Positions 8,224 to 16,501 of a stretch of DNA of 64,000 nt are shown piece after piece. Location: assembly GCA_036504215.1 (NCBI GenBank), contig DASXVO010000081.1, forward strand, positions 102,353 through 166,352, given 5' to 3'. Origin of the DNA: Vicinamibacterales bacterium (GTDB taxonomy: Bacteria > Acidobacteriota > Vicinamibacteria > Vicinamibacterales > Fen-181). The notes beneath the pieces were generated by a model. It saw nothing but the letters and a program-made list of their open reading frames with translations, did not search any database and was not told where the DNA came from. The position numbers and the translations under genes are program-made. How positions within the stretch are numbered: position 1 is the first letter of the stretch; each line of letters opens with the position of its first letter.

Positions 8224-8281
8224 CTGTGGCTCCGGAAGTCGCGGGTTCGAACCCCGTTACCCACCCCAATTTCCTCGCAAC
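8224..8281 (+). repeat. Attachment-site repeat, right copy (tRNA-His 3' fragment)
   Basis: It matches 4636-4693 at 57 of 58 positions and includes the second half of tRNA-His with CCA. The 5' half is absent, so it cannot form a tRNA. Seventeen bases further on a chromosomal heptamer array begins, which suggests that the array once lay directly behind tRNA-His. Confidence 0.9.
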
Positions 8282-8298
8282 TCTCGGCGCTCGCATTC

Positions 8299-8374
8299 GC
8301 ACCTGGCACTGCGCACCTTGCACCTGCCCCCGGCACTTGGCACGTGGCACTCAGCACCCGGCACTTTTCACTCT
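8299..8374. repeat. Heptamer array, units GCACCTG / GCACTTG
   Basis: Ten 7-bp units start at 8299, with one 6-bp slip at 8327-8332: GCACCTG, GCACTGC, GCACCTT, GCACCTG, then GCACTTG, GCACGTG, GCACTCA, GCACCCG, GCACTTT and TCACTCT. The array stops one base before the end of the heme lipoprotein gene. The same family recurs at 20792-20840. Confidence 0.88.
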
Positions 8375-8375
8375 G

Positions 8376-8843
8376 TTAGTTGTTCCCCGCCCCAGCCGCG
8401 ATCCACTGCCGGATCAGGGCAACCTGGGCGTCGCTCAGGTACGGCGGACCATTTCGCGGCATCCGTAGACCGACGATGCCGGCCGCACCCTCGAGCTTCT
8501 GAACCAGGTAGCTGTTGTTCGGGTCTCCAGGTATCACCCGGATCGCCCCGGGCTTGCCGCTGCTGGCGACGTTCACGAGGCCCGCATACGCAACGCTCGA
8601 CTTCAGGTTCAGGCCACCGGCCGGCGTCCGCCCGTCGTCGGTGTGGCAGCCCACGCACGCCGGTGTGAAGACCTGACTCGAGACTTGGCTGAACGTCGCG
8701 GTCGGCGTCGATGGGGACGGGTTGGTCGGCGTCGTGGGAGACGACGTCCCGCCGCCGGAATTGCTGCTGCACCCGATCGCCACGAGCGCCACGCACACGC
8801 CGACACCCGCTGTCACTGCACGCATCACCATCTGAATCCGCAT
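8376..8843 (-). CDS. Heme-binding lipoprotein, planctomycete cytochrome c type
   Basis: Length 155 aa. A signal peptide ends in a lipobox with C25 (LVAIGCSS), then a Ser/Thr/Pro linker. One CxxCH heme site lies at C63-C66-H67 (CVGCH), followed by GLNLKSS and RMPRNGPPYL, the signature of short planctomycete-type cytochrome c domains often fused to large proteins. The likely distal ligand is the Met in RMP. It should be an outer- or inner-membrane anchored electron carrier. It is the last gene of the minus-strand electron-transfer cluster and is separated from the barrel gene by a strong RNA hairpin. Confidence 0.82.
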   Translation of the reverse strand: MRIQMVMRAVTAGVGVCVALVAIGCSSNSGGGTSSPTTPTNPSPSTPTATFSQVSSQVFTPACVGCHTDDGRTPAGGLNLKSSVAYAGLVNVASSGKPGAIRVIPGDPNNSYLVQKLEGAAGIVGLRMPRNGPPYLSDAQVALIRQWIAAGAGNN

Positions 8844-8877
8844 TGCTGCCTCCGCTGTTGATCCGATTCAAGGGTGA

Positions 8878-8902
8878 GCCGCCTTGGGTTCGCCAGGGCG
8901 GC
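8878..8902 (-). terminator. Strong hairpin between the DUF5777 and heme lipoprotein genes
   Basis: A 10-bp stem with one G-T wobble closes the loop at 8888-8892. GCCGCC at 8878-8883 pairs with GGCGGC at 8897-8902. There is no T-run, so it may attenuate, protect mRNA ends or set expression ratios rather than terminate fully. Confidence 0.5.
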
Positions 8903-8920
8903 CTGAAGTCAACCACCGTG

Positions 8921-9907
8921 TCAGTAGAACTTGCGCGAGATATTGAACCCGAGGTACCAGTTGGTGCGGCCGCTGGCCGCTCCGCGTGCGATGTTCGCCG
9001 GCGTCGAGGCGAACCCGTTGGACACGTTCAACTGGAAAACGTGGCCACCCACCTGCTTCTCCAGGCCGAACGACGCCAGTGTCTTGCCGGGCGCGTAGAC
9101 GAAGACGCCCTGGGCCGGCGTCGCGACGCCGCCTTTGAAGCCCGACAGACGCGGCGATACCTCGGCGAGGACGAATGTGCCGCGACGCAACCGCACCCGG
9201 GCACCGATGCCGAGGAACAGAGTCTGGTCGGTGTCGCCCAGGCCCGGCGACCCGGGATTGGTGTTGCCGACCCACGTCGGCTGAACGTAGACGGCCGCCA
9301 CGTTCCGAATCGTGGTGCCGAGGACAACGCCAATCGACGGCGACTTCTCGTTCTTGAAGTTGTTGGTGCCCTCGACAGCGCCGATGACCGACAGCGATAG
9401 CGGCAGGGTGTCGCCGGCCTGCAGCACGCTGTAGGAACCGAAGAAGTCGATCGTCTTGTCACTCGTGCGATAGATTCCGATCTGCGCCCCGCGGGCCGGT
9501 GCAAACCTGAACTCGAGGCCGATCTGCGCCCCCGCGTCGAGTCCGAACAGATCCCCCGCGGAGCCGCCGAAATCGCCCTGGTTGAGGGACCGAGTGAAGC
9601 GGTGCGTCACGCGAAACGCGCTCTTGAACCGCGGCAGCCTGAGCGTCGTCGCCAGGTTCACGGTCGTGAAATCTGGCTCGAGGGGCGACGGCGACATGTC
9701 GTCGTCGCCGGTGACCCGAGAACCTGTCGATGTCGACGGCGACTGCGAGGACGTGGCCGGCGGTTCGAGGGCCGACACTGCGGTCGTGGCTGGCGACGCT
9801 GGCAACGGAGGGTCGGCCTGCACGCTCGACGCGCCCAGGAACAGGCCGAGCACGGCGAACATCGCGACCGGCCATCCACGGAATCGAGTGAGTCGTTTCT
9901 GTCGCAC
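8921..9907 (-). CDS. DUF5777-family outer-membrane beta-barrel
   Basis: Length 328 aa. A signal peptide ends near residue 31 (VQA), then a low-complexity Ser/Thr/Pro stretch, then alternating amphipathic strands and a C-terminal aromatic ending (ISRKFY), as in outer-membrane barrels. The segment RFTRSLNQGDFGG with DLFGLDAGAQIGLEFRF is typical of DUF5777, a family often found beside YceI or cytochrome genes. The ribosome site GAGGAG is close to the ATG at 9907, only 34 bases after the cupredoxin stop, so both are probably in one transcript from the sigma-54 promoter. Confidence 0.75.
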   Translation of the reverse strand: MRQKRLTRFRGWPVAMFAVLGLFLGASSVQADPPLPASPATTAVSALEPPATSSQSPSTSTGSRVTGDDDMSPSPLEPDFTTVNLATTLRLPRFKSAFRVTHRFTRSLNQGDFGGSAGDLFGLDAGAQIGLEFRFAPARGAQIGIYRTSDKTIDFFGSYSVLQAGDTLPLSLSVIGAVEGTNNFKNEKSPSIGVVLGTTIRNVAAVYVQPTWVGNTNPGSPGLGDTDQTLFLGIGARVRLRRGTFVLAEVSPRLSGFKGGVATPAQGVFVYAPGKTLASFGLEKQVGGHVFQLNVSNGFASTPANIARGAASGRTNWYLGFNISRKFY

Positions 9908-9941
9908 GGAGTACTCCTCGTGAATCTGGATTGGACCGCGC

Positions 9942-10355
9942 CTACCGCGAGCCGGCCCCGGCGGCCGACGCCGGGTTGACGACCAGCAGGGCGGTCATTT
10001 GCTTGTGGCCGCGCCCGCAGTACTCCGAGCACGTGATGGGGAAGGTGCCGGCCAGGTCGGCCACGAACTCGATCGTCACGGGCTTGCCTCCCTTTGGCAC
10101 CTCGACATCCTGTTTCAGCTTCTTGATGGCGAGACCGTGGGTGCCGTCCGCGGAGTGCACGACGAGGCGCACGACATCGCCCTGATTGACTTCGATCCGG
10201 TCTGGCGTGAACTTGAACCGCTCCGCGACGACGGTGATCTCCTTGACGGAACGACCGGCTTGAACGGCCGAGAGATTGACGGCCGCGCCGTCGGCGAGCG
10301 ACCACGTCATGAGCAAGATGCCCGTCAGTCCGGCCACGATCTCGAGGTATCGCAT
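9942..10355 (-). CDS. Stand-alone CuA cupredoxin (COX2-like)
   Basis: Length 137 aa, with a hydrophobic N-terminal segment (3-20) that serves as signal or anchor. The cupredoxin domain carries a full CuA ligand set: H73, then C109-S-E111-Y-C113 with H117 and M120 (CSEYCGRGHKQM). That is the binuclear purple-copper site of cytochrome oxidase subunit II and N2O reductase, but the protein has no COX2 transmembrane hairpin and no oxidase subunit is nearby. GGGAG lies seven bases before the ATG. It has its own sigma-54 promoter at 10396-10410. Likely role: periplasmic electron carrier or copper-dependent partner of the adjacent cytochromes. Confidence 0.85.
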   Translation of the reverse strand: MRYLEIVAGLTGILLMTWSLADGAAVNLSAVQAGRSVKEITVVAERFKFTPDRIEVNQGDVVRLVVHSADGTHGLAIKKLKQDVEVPKGGKPVTIEFVADLAGTFPITCSEYCGRGHKQMTALLVVNPASAAGAGSR

Positions 10356-10395
10356 GGAGCTTCTCCCGGTAACAGGTGCCACACGGCATGGAATC

Positions 10396-10410
10396 GCAAG
10401 CGCGATGCCA
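10396..10410 (-). promoter_or_regulatory. Sigma-54 (-24/-12) promoter of the CuA cupredoxin gene
   Basis: The minus strand reads TGGCATCGCGCTTGC, with GG and GC separated by exactly 10 bases. This matches the TGGCAC-N5-TTGC consensus at all but one core base. Transcription would start near 10385, 30 bases before the ATG. The gene for an NtrC-type activator lies immediately upstream. Confidence 0.82.
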
Positions 10411-10469
10411 GGAGGCAATCGGTCTTATGTTGAGGAAAACAGGCCGCGGCGAGCGTGCTACAGGTGGGG

Positions 10470-10509
10470 TTTACGCGAGCGGTCGCGTCAATTTACGGTC
10501 CGCGTAAAT
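10470..10509 (-). promoter_or_regulatory. Candidate enhancer sites (UAS) with TTTACG palindromes
   Basis: ATTTACG (10491-10497) and CGTAAAT (10503-10509) are a perfect 7-bp inverted repeat around GTCCG. A further TTTACGCG at 10470-10477 pairs with CGCGTAAA at 10501-10508. Their centres lie about 85-115 bp before the predicted start site, the usual distance for sigma-54 activator binding. A related motif stands upstream of the cytochrome operon at 16420-16435. Confidence 0.6.
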
Positions 10510-10511
10510 CG

Positions 10512-11876
<1,365 letters not shown>

Positions 11877-11880
11877 AGTG

Positions 11881-13698
11881 TCAGATCTGGGTGGGCGCCG
11901 GCGGCGCGCACGGAAGCTCGATGCGAACAACGGTGCCGGCCTGGGGCTGGCTCGAGATGTCGATCGTGCCCCCCAGGCCCTCGATCACGTGCCTGGCGAT
12001 GGCCAGGCCAAGGCCAGTGCCGTCCCGCCGCGTGCTGAAGTACGGTTCGAACACGCGCGACAGCACATCCGGCGCGATTCCCACGCCCGAGTCGCGCACC
12101 TCGATGGCCGCCCGGCCGTCGGGCACGCCATCCACGTGAATCTCGACGCCGGCCGCACGCTCGCGTCTTCCGCTCTCATCGGGCGAGGCGGCCGCCTCGC
12201 GGGCGAGCACCGCCTGCCGGGCGTTGGTCACGAGGTTCACGAGCACGCCGCGCACCCGCTCGGCATCGGTGACGACGGGGAGATGCCCCTCGGCGGGCAC
12301 GACGGCGACGGTCGGATGGTCCGTCCCCGCCGTCGCGGCCGCGGCCGACTGGACGCACAGTGCGTGGAGGTCGGCCTCGGCGCAGACGAACCGGATGGGC
12401 CGCGCGAAGTCGAGGACCTCCGTCACCAGGCGGTTCAGGCGGTCCACTTCCTCACCGATGTCGGACGCGGCCTGCCTGACTTCCTCTTCGTTGCCCGTCT
12501 GCCGCCGCAGCGTGCGGACGGCGGCCTTGATGATCATGAGCGGGTTGCGGATCTCATGGGCGATGACGGTGGACAGGCGGCCGAGCGAGGACAACCGCTC
12601 CTTCTGCGCCGCGTCGCGCTGGAACGCCGCGATTGAGTCGGTCAGCCTGTTGAACGTGGTCGCGAGCAGGCGTGCGTCCTCGTCGCCCCAGTTGCCGGGC
12701 GGCAGATCGATCTTTCGCGTCAGGTCGCCCGTGGCGGCAATCTCACGCATCCCGCTCGTGATCGTCGCCAGCGGTCGGGTGATTGTCCGGGCCACGAGGT
12801 AGCTCAGCAAGACGGCGGCGAGCACGGCAAGCACCGCCGTGGCCGCCAGCGCACGATGGATGTCGGCGAGGAAGCGGAGGCGGCGCGTGCGGGATTGCAG
12901 TACCAGCATTCGGGGCGACAGCGCCTCGTTCTCGAGGCGCACCCGCTCGGGCGGGTTGGCCTCTGCCCGCATGCGCCGGACCTCGAGAGGCCGTACGAGG
13001 CCCGCGTATTCGTCGCCACCGATCGTGACGCGAGATCCGACCGGCGTCCGCAGGAGACCGGACAACGCGAGAAAGGCGGCGGGGGCGAACGTGCCGGCCA
13101 CCACTCGCCCACCGATGGCGAAGGCGACCTCGGTTTCCGTCGCCCGCTTGAACTGCTCGGCGCGGCGCCGATCGAAGAGAAACCCGAGGCTGACTGTGCC
13201 GATGACCTGCGGTTTCACCATCATCGGCACGGTCGCCACTTCGACGACCCCACCCTCATCGGGCCAGTAGGTCACCGTCTCGTGTCCTGCCGCCGCTCGA
13301 ACCACCGCGGCGTGCTGCGGATCGACGAGCGCCGGCTTCGCGCGCGAGGCGGCCAGTACGCGGCCGGCCGCGTCGGTGACGATGAAGATGTCGGCGTTGA
13401 CGAGGCGGCGATAATCCTCCGCGAGCGGCTGCACCGTGACCGCGTCGCCGGTGTCGACCGCCGCCTTCAGCTTCGGATCGTCCGCAATCAGTCGAGCCGC
13501 CAGGAGAAAACTGTCCGACAGCGTCGCCCGCCACTCCGACACGAGACCGGCCGCATCTTCCAGTTCGCGCTGGAGCCCGGCCTCCGCATCGCGGGTCACG
13601 CGATCACTGACGACATAGACGCCGACACCAATCGAGATCACCGCGAGCAGCGCCGTCGCGAGGAAGATCCGATTGGTGAGCGAGGATAGGAATCTCAT
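11881..13698 (-). CDS. Membrane sensor histidine kinase with large periplasmic domain
   Basis: Length 605 aa. Transmembrane segments at about 9-31 and 284-303 enclose a ~250-residue extracytoplasmic domain that looks like a double Cache sensor (ADIFIVTDAAGRVLA, then GTVSLGFLFD). A HAMP follows at about 304-360, the phospho-acceptor H381 in HEIRNPL, and the HATPase with NARQAV, DSGVGI and GTGLGLAI. It is the cognate partner of the NtrC-type regulator just downstream. The signal is unknown; co-transcription with copper and heme proteins suggests a redox, metal or electron-acceptor cue. Confidence 0.92.
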   Translation of the reverse strand: MRFLSSLTNRIFLATALLAVISIGVGVYVVSDRVTRDAEAGLQRELEDAAGLVSEWRATLSDSFLLAARLIADDPKLKAAVDTGDAVTVQPLAEDYRRLVNADIFIVTDAAGRVLAASRAKPALVDPQHAAVVRAAAGHETVTYWPDEGGVVEVATVPMMVKPQVIGTVSLGFLFDRRRAEQFKRATETEVAFAIGGRVVAGTFAPAAFLALSGLLRTPVGSRVTIGGDEYAGLVRPLEVRRMRAEANPPERVRLENEALSPRMLVLQSRTRRLRFLADIHRALAATAVLAVLAAVLLSYLVARTITRPLATITSGMREIAATGDLTRKIDLPPGNWGDEDARLLATTFNRLTDSIAAFQRDAAQKERLSSLGRLSTVIAHEIRNPLMIIKAAVRTLRRQTGNEEEVRQAASDIGEEVDRLNRLVTEVLDFARPIRFVCAEADLHALCVQSAAAATAGTDHPTVAVVPAEGHLPVVTDAERVRGVLVNLVTNARQAVLAREAAASPDESGRRERAAGVEIHVDGVPDGRAAIEVRDSGVGIAPDVLSRVFEPYFSTRRDGTGLGLAIARHVIEGLGGTIDISSQPQAGTVVRIELPCAPPAPTQI

Positions 13699-13717
13699 CG
13701 TTCCAGCGCGCCGGGGC

Positions 13718-14398
13718 TCATCGCAACGTGAAGTCGAGGTCGGCGGTCCCTCCCGCGAGAATTGTCACCTGCTCGGTCCGCTCGGCGATTCCCTCGTACC
13801 ATGCCGTCACCCGATAGGTCCCGGGCGGAATGCGGTCGATCCGGTACCGGCCATCCTGGTCGGTGACTGCGAAGAAGCGGTGACCGAAGACCAGGATGAA
13901 CGCATTCATGTGTGAGTGAATCTCGCAGAACACACGGACGAACCCGGCCCGGTCGAACGTGACGGATTTCGACTGGCCGGCCGCATAGCGCCCCAGGTCG
14001 AAGCGCCGCGCCTTCGAGAGCGAGAAGACGTTGTGGTACGTGCGATCGTCGTTGGGAAACTCCACCGTGCTGCCGGTCGTGATCGCCAGCAGATGCGGGA
14101 CGAACGTCTCGCTCGTCTGGTGCATGCGCACGCGCGTCGGCGTCGGGGCCTCGTCGCCGGCCGGCGCCTCCTCGAAGAAGACCACCGCCTGCCGCCTCGT
14201 GTCACCGGTCAGCCCGCGCTGGCGTCCGTCGGTGCCGGATCCGGGTGCGGGCATGGACCGGACCGCGGATAACGGGCGCGCGACGGTCACCCGGCCTCGC
14301 AGGATTCCCGACGGCACGGACGATGAGCCGGTCGGACCGGCAGCCCTGCCGGCCGGCATCGCCACACCGAGCGCGAGGACGACCCAGAGGTATCGCAT
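13718..14398 (-). CDS. Blue-copper-like domain fused to carboxypeptidase regulatory-like domain
   Basis: Length 226 aa with signal peptide (1-20). Residues ~65-172 form a plastocyanin/methylamine-utilisation-like domain with candidate type-1 copper ligands H122 (YHNVF), C158, H161 or H163 and M164 (FCEIHSHM). The last ~50 residues are a carboxypeptidase regulatory-like beta domain (DQDGRYRIDRIPPGTYRVTAWYEG). The ATG overlaps the stop of the barrel gene (ATGA). The same frame stays open upstream to 15100, but that part is a shadow of the barrel gene. It is the second copper protein of the cluster. Confidence 0.8.
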   Translation of the reverse strand: MRYLWVVLALGVAMPAGRAAGPTGSSSVPSGILRGRVTVARPLSAVRSMPAPGSGTDGRQRGLTGDTRRQAVVFFEEAPAGDEAPTPTRVRMHQTSETFVPHLLAITTGSTVEFPNDDRTYHNVFSLSKARRFDLGRYAAGQSKSVTFDRAGFVRVFCEIHSHMNAFILVFGHRFFAVTDQDGRYRIDRIPPGTYRVTAWYEGIAERTEQVTILAGGTADLDFTLR

Positions 14399-15726
14399 CA
14401 GAACGTGAGCACCAGTTGCGCCGCAGCCAGGCCGAGCTTCGCCGCCTGCGTCGTATCCCGCCGGTTGTACTGATACACGGCCTTGGCCGTGAGGTTCCGC
14501 GTCAGCGCGTATCCCAGGCCCGCCTCGACGCGCCCGACGTTGGCGTCCCATCCGAGCGGCCCGCTGGCCGTCGAGACGTCGCCGAACGCGATGTAGCCCA
14601 ACCGCACCGCAGCGTAGAGACCCGGCAGGATCTTGTACCGCGCCTCGACGTCGGCCGACGTTGCGACGAGCGGGTCGTCCAGGAACGGCGCCTTGAACGC
14701 CGGGAAGCGGCGACGAACCACGAGCACCTCGGCCCTCACGATCCAGTAGCCGAACGAGTACTCCGCGTCCAGGCCGAACGCGGATTCCCGCGGATCGCGG
14801 TTGGACGCAGCCGTCGCGACGACGGCACTCAGCCGACGGTCCACGAAGCTTCCGTACGCTCCAGAGGCGCCAACCACCAGGCCGACGATCGGACGCGCTT
14901 CGAATCGTCCGGTCAACTCCCAGCCGCCGTGTGCGTCGGAACTGCCTGGGTTGGCGAGGCTGCCGCGCATCACGGTGACCGTCGTGCGGGTGCGAGCGGT
15001 GTCGGCGGTCACCTCGACACCCGGACTCCAGCCGGTCGTATTCACCAAGGGCATGCCGGACACGCCGCGCCCCCCGCCGATCGGGTAGTGGGGCGCCCAC
15101 CCTCGCCCCCGGTTCGCGACGAGATCGGCCGTGGAACTGGGCAAGGCATCGGCTCGCACTCCCGTCGTGTACTGATACCCAAGCGGATAGCCGATGAGCG
15201 GGTTGGACGTGCCGTAGCGGCGCTGAAGAAACGCCCCGAATGCCGGCTGCACGAGCCCTGCCGAAACTCCCACCCGGCCCGACGCGAATGGCTCGACGTG
15301 CAGGGTGGCGACAACCGGATAAGCGGTCCAGCCGGCCTCGACCACGTCGCCCTCAGCGCGAAACTCGCCGTGGAGCGAAATGCGCGACGAGACGACGAAC
15401 GTCCCGGCGGCGCCGAGCCGAATGAGGCGCATCATGTCGTGGTCGTAGTCGCCGTAGTTGAAGAACGCCACCTCGTCGTAGGGCCCGAACGCGACCGCCA
15501 CGTCGCCGCCGACCGTGAGCCGCCCGCCGAGGAACGTCACGGGAGTCGCGGGCAGCACCTGTGCGTTCGACACGGCGGAGGCGGCCAGGCACCACACCGT
15601 AGCGAGCGGGACCACGAGAGACAGGCCCCCACGCCCCAGCGATCGCGCCAGCGGTGCCAGCCCGCGCCGGCGCGCGTCGAGCGGGAATTGGTGACGTATG
15701 GTGATAGGACCAGTATAGCTGGTCAT
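14398..15726 (-). CDS. Outer-membrane beta-barrel of the electron-transfer operon
   Basis: Length 442 aa. It has an unusually long N-region of about 30 residues, then the hydrophobic signal core LSLVVPLATVWCLAASA and a cleavage region near SNAQ. The mature part is all alternating strands with glycine- and aromatic-rich turns and ends AAQLVLTF, a typical barrel terminus. No named family is recognised. It overlaps both neighbours by ATGA: the cytochrome gene upstream and the blue-copper gene downstream. By analogy with porin-cytochrome modules it could let electron carriers or metal cross the outer membrane; that is inference. Confidence 0.7.
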   Translation of the reverse strand: MTSYTGPITIRHQFPLDARRRGLAPLARSLGRGGLSLVVPLATVWCLAASAVSNAQVLPATPVTFLGGRLTVGGDVAVAFGPYDEVAFFNYGDYDHDMMRLIRLGAAGTFVVSSRISLHGEFRAEGDVVEAGWTAYPVVATLHVEPFASGRVGVSAGLVQPAFGAFLQRRYGTSNPLIGYPLGYQYTTGVRADALPSSTADLVANRGRGWAPHYPIGGGRGVSGMPLVNTTGWSPGVEVTADTARTRTTVTVMRGSLANPGSSDAHGGWELTGRFEARPIVGLVVGASGAYGSFVDRRLSAVVATAASNRDPRESAFGLDAEYSFGYWIVRAEVLVVRRRFPAFKAPFLDDPLVATSADVEARYKILPGLYAAVRLGYIAFGDVSTASGPLGWDANVGRVEAGLGYALTRNLTAKAVYQYNRRDTTQAAKLGLAAAQLVLTF

Positions 15727-16292
15727 TCGGATTTCCCGGGATCTCGTCGCGAGTCGCCACCACCGGCCGACGCACCCCCGGTCCGATCACTCCCCATCAC
15801 CTGCTCGAGTTCGTCTGGCGTCAGCCGCGGCAGCCGGCGAATGAACGACACCATCTTCCACGTGTCGGACGCGCTCAGTTCGCGCTCCCATGCGGGCATG
15901 CCGGTATAGCGGATGCCGTTCTGGATCACGAAGAACAACTCGCCGTCGGTCAACTCCTGCGTCTGGGCCTTTCGCATGTCCGGCACCTTCGGATACAGGT
16001 TCTGCCCGACCTCGCTTCGGCCGCTCCCGCCCTCGTCGTGGCAGACCGCGCAGTGCTCCTGGAACGCGCGTCCGCCTTCGGTCCACGCCGAGGGATCGCG
16101 AGCGACGGGGCTCATCGCACGACTGGCGTTCGACGGCATCGACAGTCGACGGACGTGGCGCGCCATGAAGGCCTCGATGGCGGGAGGGTCGGTTCGCGCG
16201 GACAGACCGTTCCGCGTTAAGAGATACCCAACGCCAGCCATCAGGATCGCGAGAATGGCCAGCGTGATGCCGACGTCTCTGAGAAATCGCAT
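15723..16292 (-). CDS. Membrane-anchored monoheme cytochrome c
   Basis: Length 189 aa. One N-terminal transmembrane anchor lies at about 8-25, with the rest outside. The heme site is C81-A-V-C84-H85 and the probable axial Met is M132 in TGMPAW, both as in class I cytochromes c. The C-terminal tail is long, polar and glycine-rich. It is the first gene of the five-gene operon. GGAGG precedes the ATG by five bases, and a plausible -24/-12 promoter and TTTACG palindromes stand upstream. Probable function: passing electrons between the inner-membrane pool and the copper proteins encoded downstream. Confidence 0.87.
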   Translation of the reverse strand: MRFLRDVGITLAILAILMAGVGYLLTRNGLSARTDPPAIEAFMARHVRRLSMPSNASRAMSPVARDPSAWTEGGRAFQEHCAVCHDEGGSGRSEVGQNLYPKVPDMRKAQTQELTDGELFFVIQNGIRYTGMPAWERELSASDTWKMVSFIRRLPRLTPDELEQVMGSDRTGGASAGGGDSRRDPGKSE

Positions 16293-16313
16293 GAACCCTC
16301 CGTCTCGACGGGG

Positions 16314-16329
16314 TTCAATTCGCGTTCCA
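16314..16329 (-). promoter_or_regulatory. Candidate sigma-54 promoter of the cytochrome-to-regulator operon
   Basis: The minus strand reads TGGAACGCGAATTGAA. It fits TGGCAC-N5-TTGCA except for A instead of C at two positions, one of them in the usually conserved -12 GC. The start site would be near 16304, just before the ribosome site. The match alone is weak; the TTTACG motifs at 16420-16435 add support. Confidence 0.45.
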
Positions 16330-16419
16330 CCCAGGCGCCAGCCGTCCAGCAGGGTTTCCGAATGAATCGGAGGCAGGGCCGGGAAGGTCCAGCCGTGAAC
16401 GTCACGATTGGCGAAGCGG

Positions 16420-16435
16420 TTTACGTTTTACGTAA
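16420..16435 (-). promoter_or_regulatory. Candidate enhancer site with TTTACG repeats
   Basis: TTTACG at 16420-16425 is followed by TTTACGTAA at 16427-16435, which contains the palindrome TTACGTAA. It lies about 120-130 bp before the predicted start of the cytochrome operon. The same hexamer forms the inverted repeats before the cupredoxin gene. Confidence 0.5.
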
Positions 16436-16460
16436 GAGGAGGATCGGTCCCGGCCGGGCC

Positions 16461-16498
16461 CTTCCTCCTTCCTCCTTCATCCTTCCTCCTTCATCCTT
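16461..16498. repeat. Short heptamer array TTCCTCC / TTCATCC
   Basis: Five units of the family seen at 921-1096 lie directly behind the stop of the porin gene (minus strand) and upstream of the cytochrome operon. Plus-strand orientation is the same as in the long array. Confidence 0.85.
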
Positions 16499-16501
16499 TT
16501 C

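Larger units (their letters stand above)
4636..8281. mobile_element. Small degenerate genomic island in tRNA-His
   Basis: DNA of about 3.6 kb is bounded by direct repeats of the tRNA-His 3' end. It carries a HEPN-like protein, two related unknown minus-strand genes, a tiny ORF and a ParB-like gene truncated in an MT-A70 methyltransferase domain. By eye the coding sequence at 5.0-6.0 kb is less GC-rich and uses more A/T-ending codons than the flanking chromosome. No integrase, relaxase or transposase is visible, so the element is either a remnant that lost it or is moved by an enzyme encoded elsewhere. Confidence 0.8.

Noticed and set aside
8224..8269. Second tRNA-His
   Set aside because: Only the 3' half is present; the acceptor 5' strand and D-arm are missing, so it is an attachment-site copy.
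9942..10355. Cytochrome c oxidase subunit II (coxB)
   Set aside because: CuA ligands are present, but the two transmembrane helices of COX2 and all other oxidase subunits are missing.
14399..15100. Long extension of the blue-copper protein gene
   Set aside because: The barrel gene in another frame has signal peptide and strand pattern; the extension is Arg-rich shadow translation, and ATGA coupling fixes the start at 14398.
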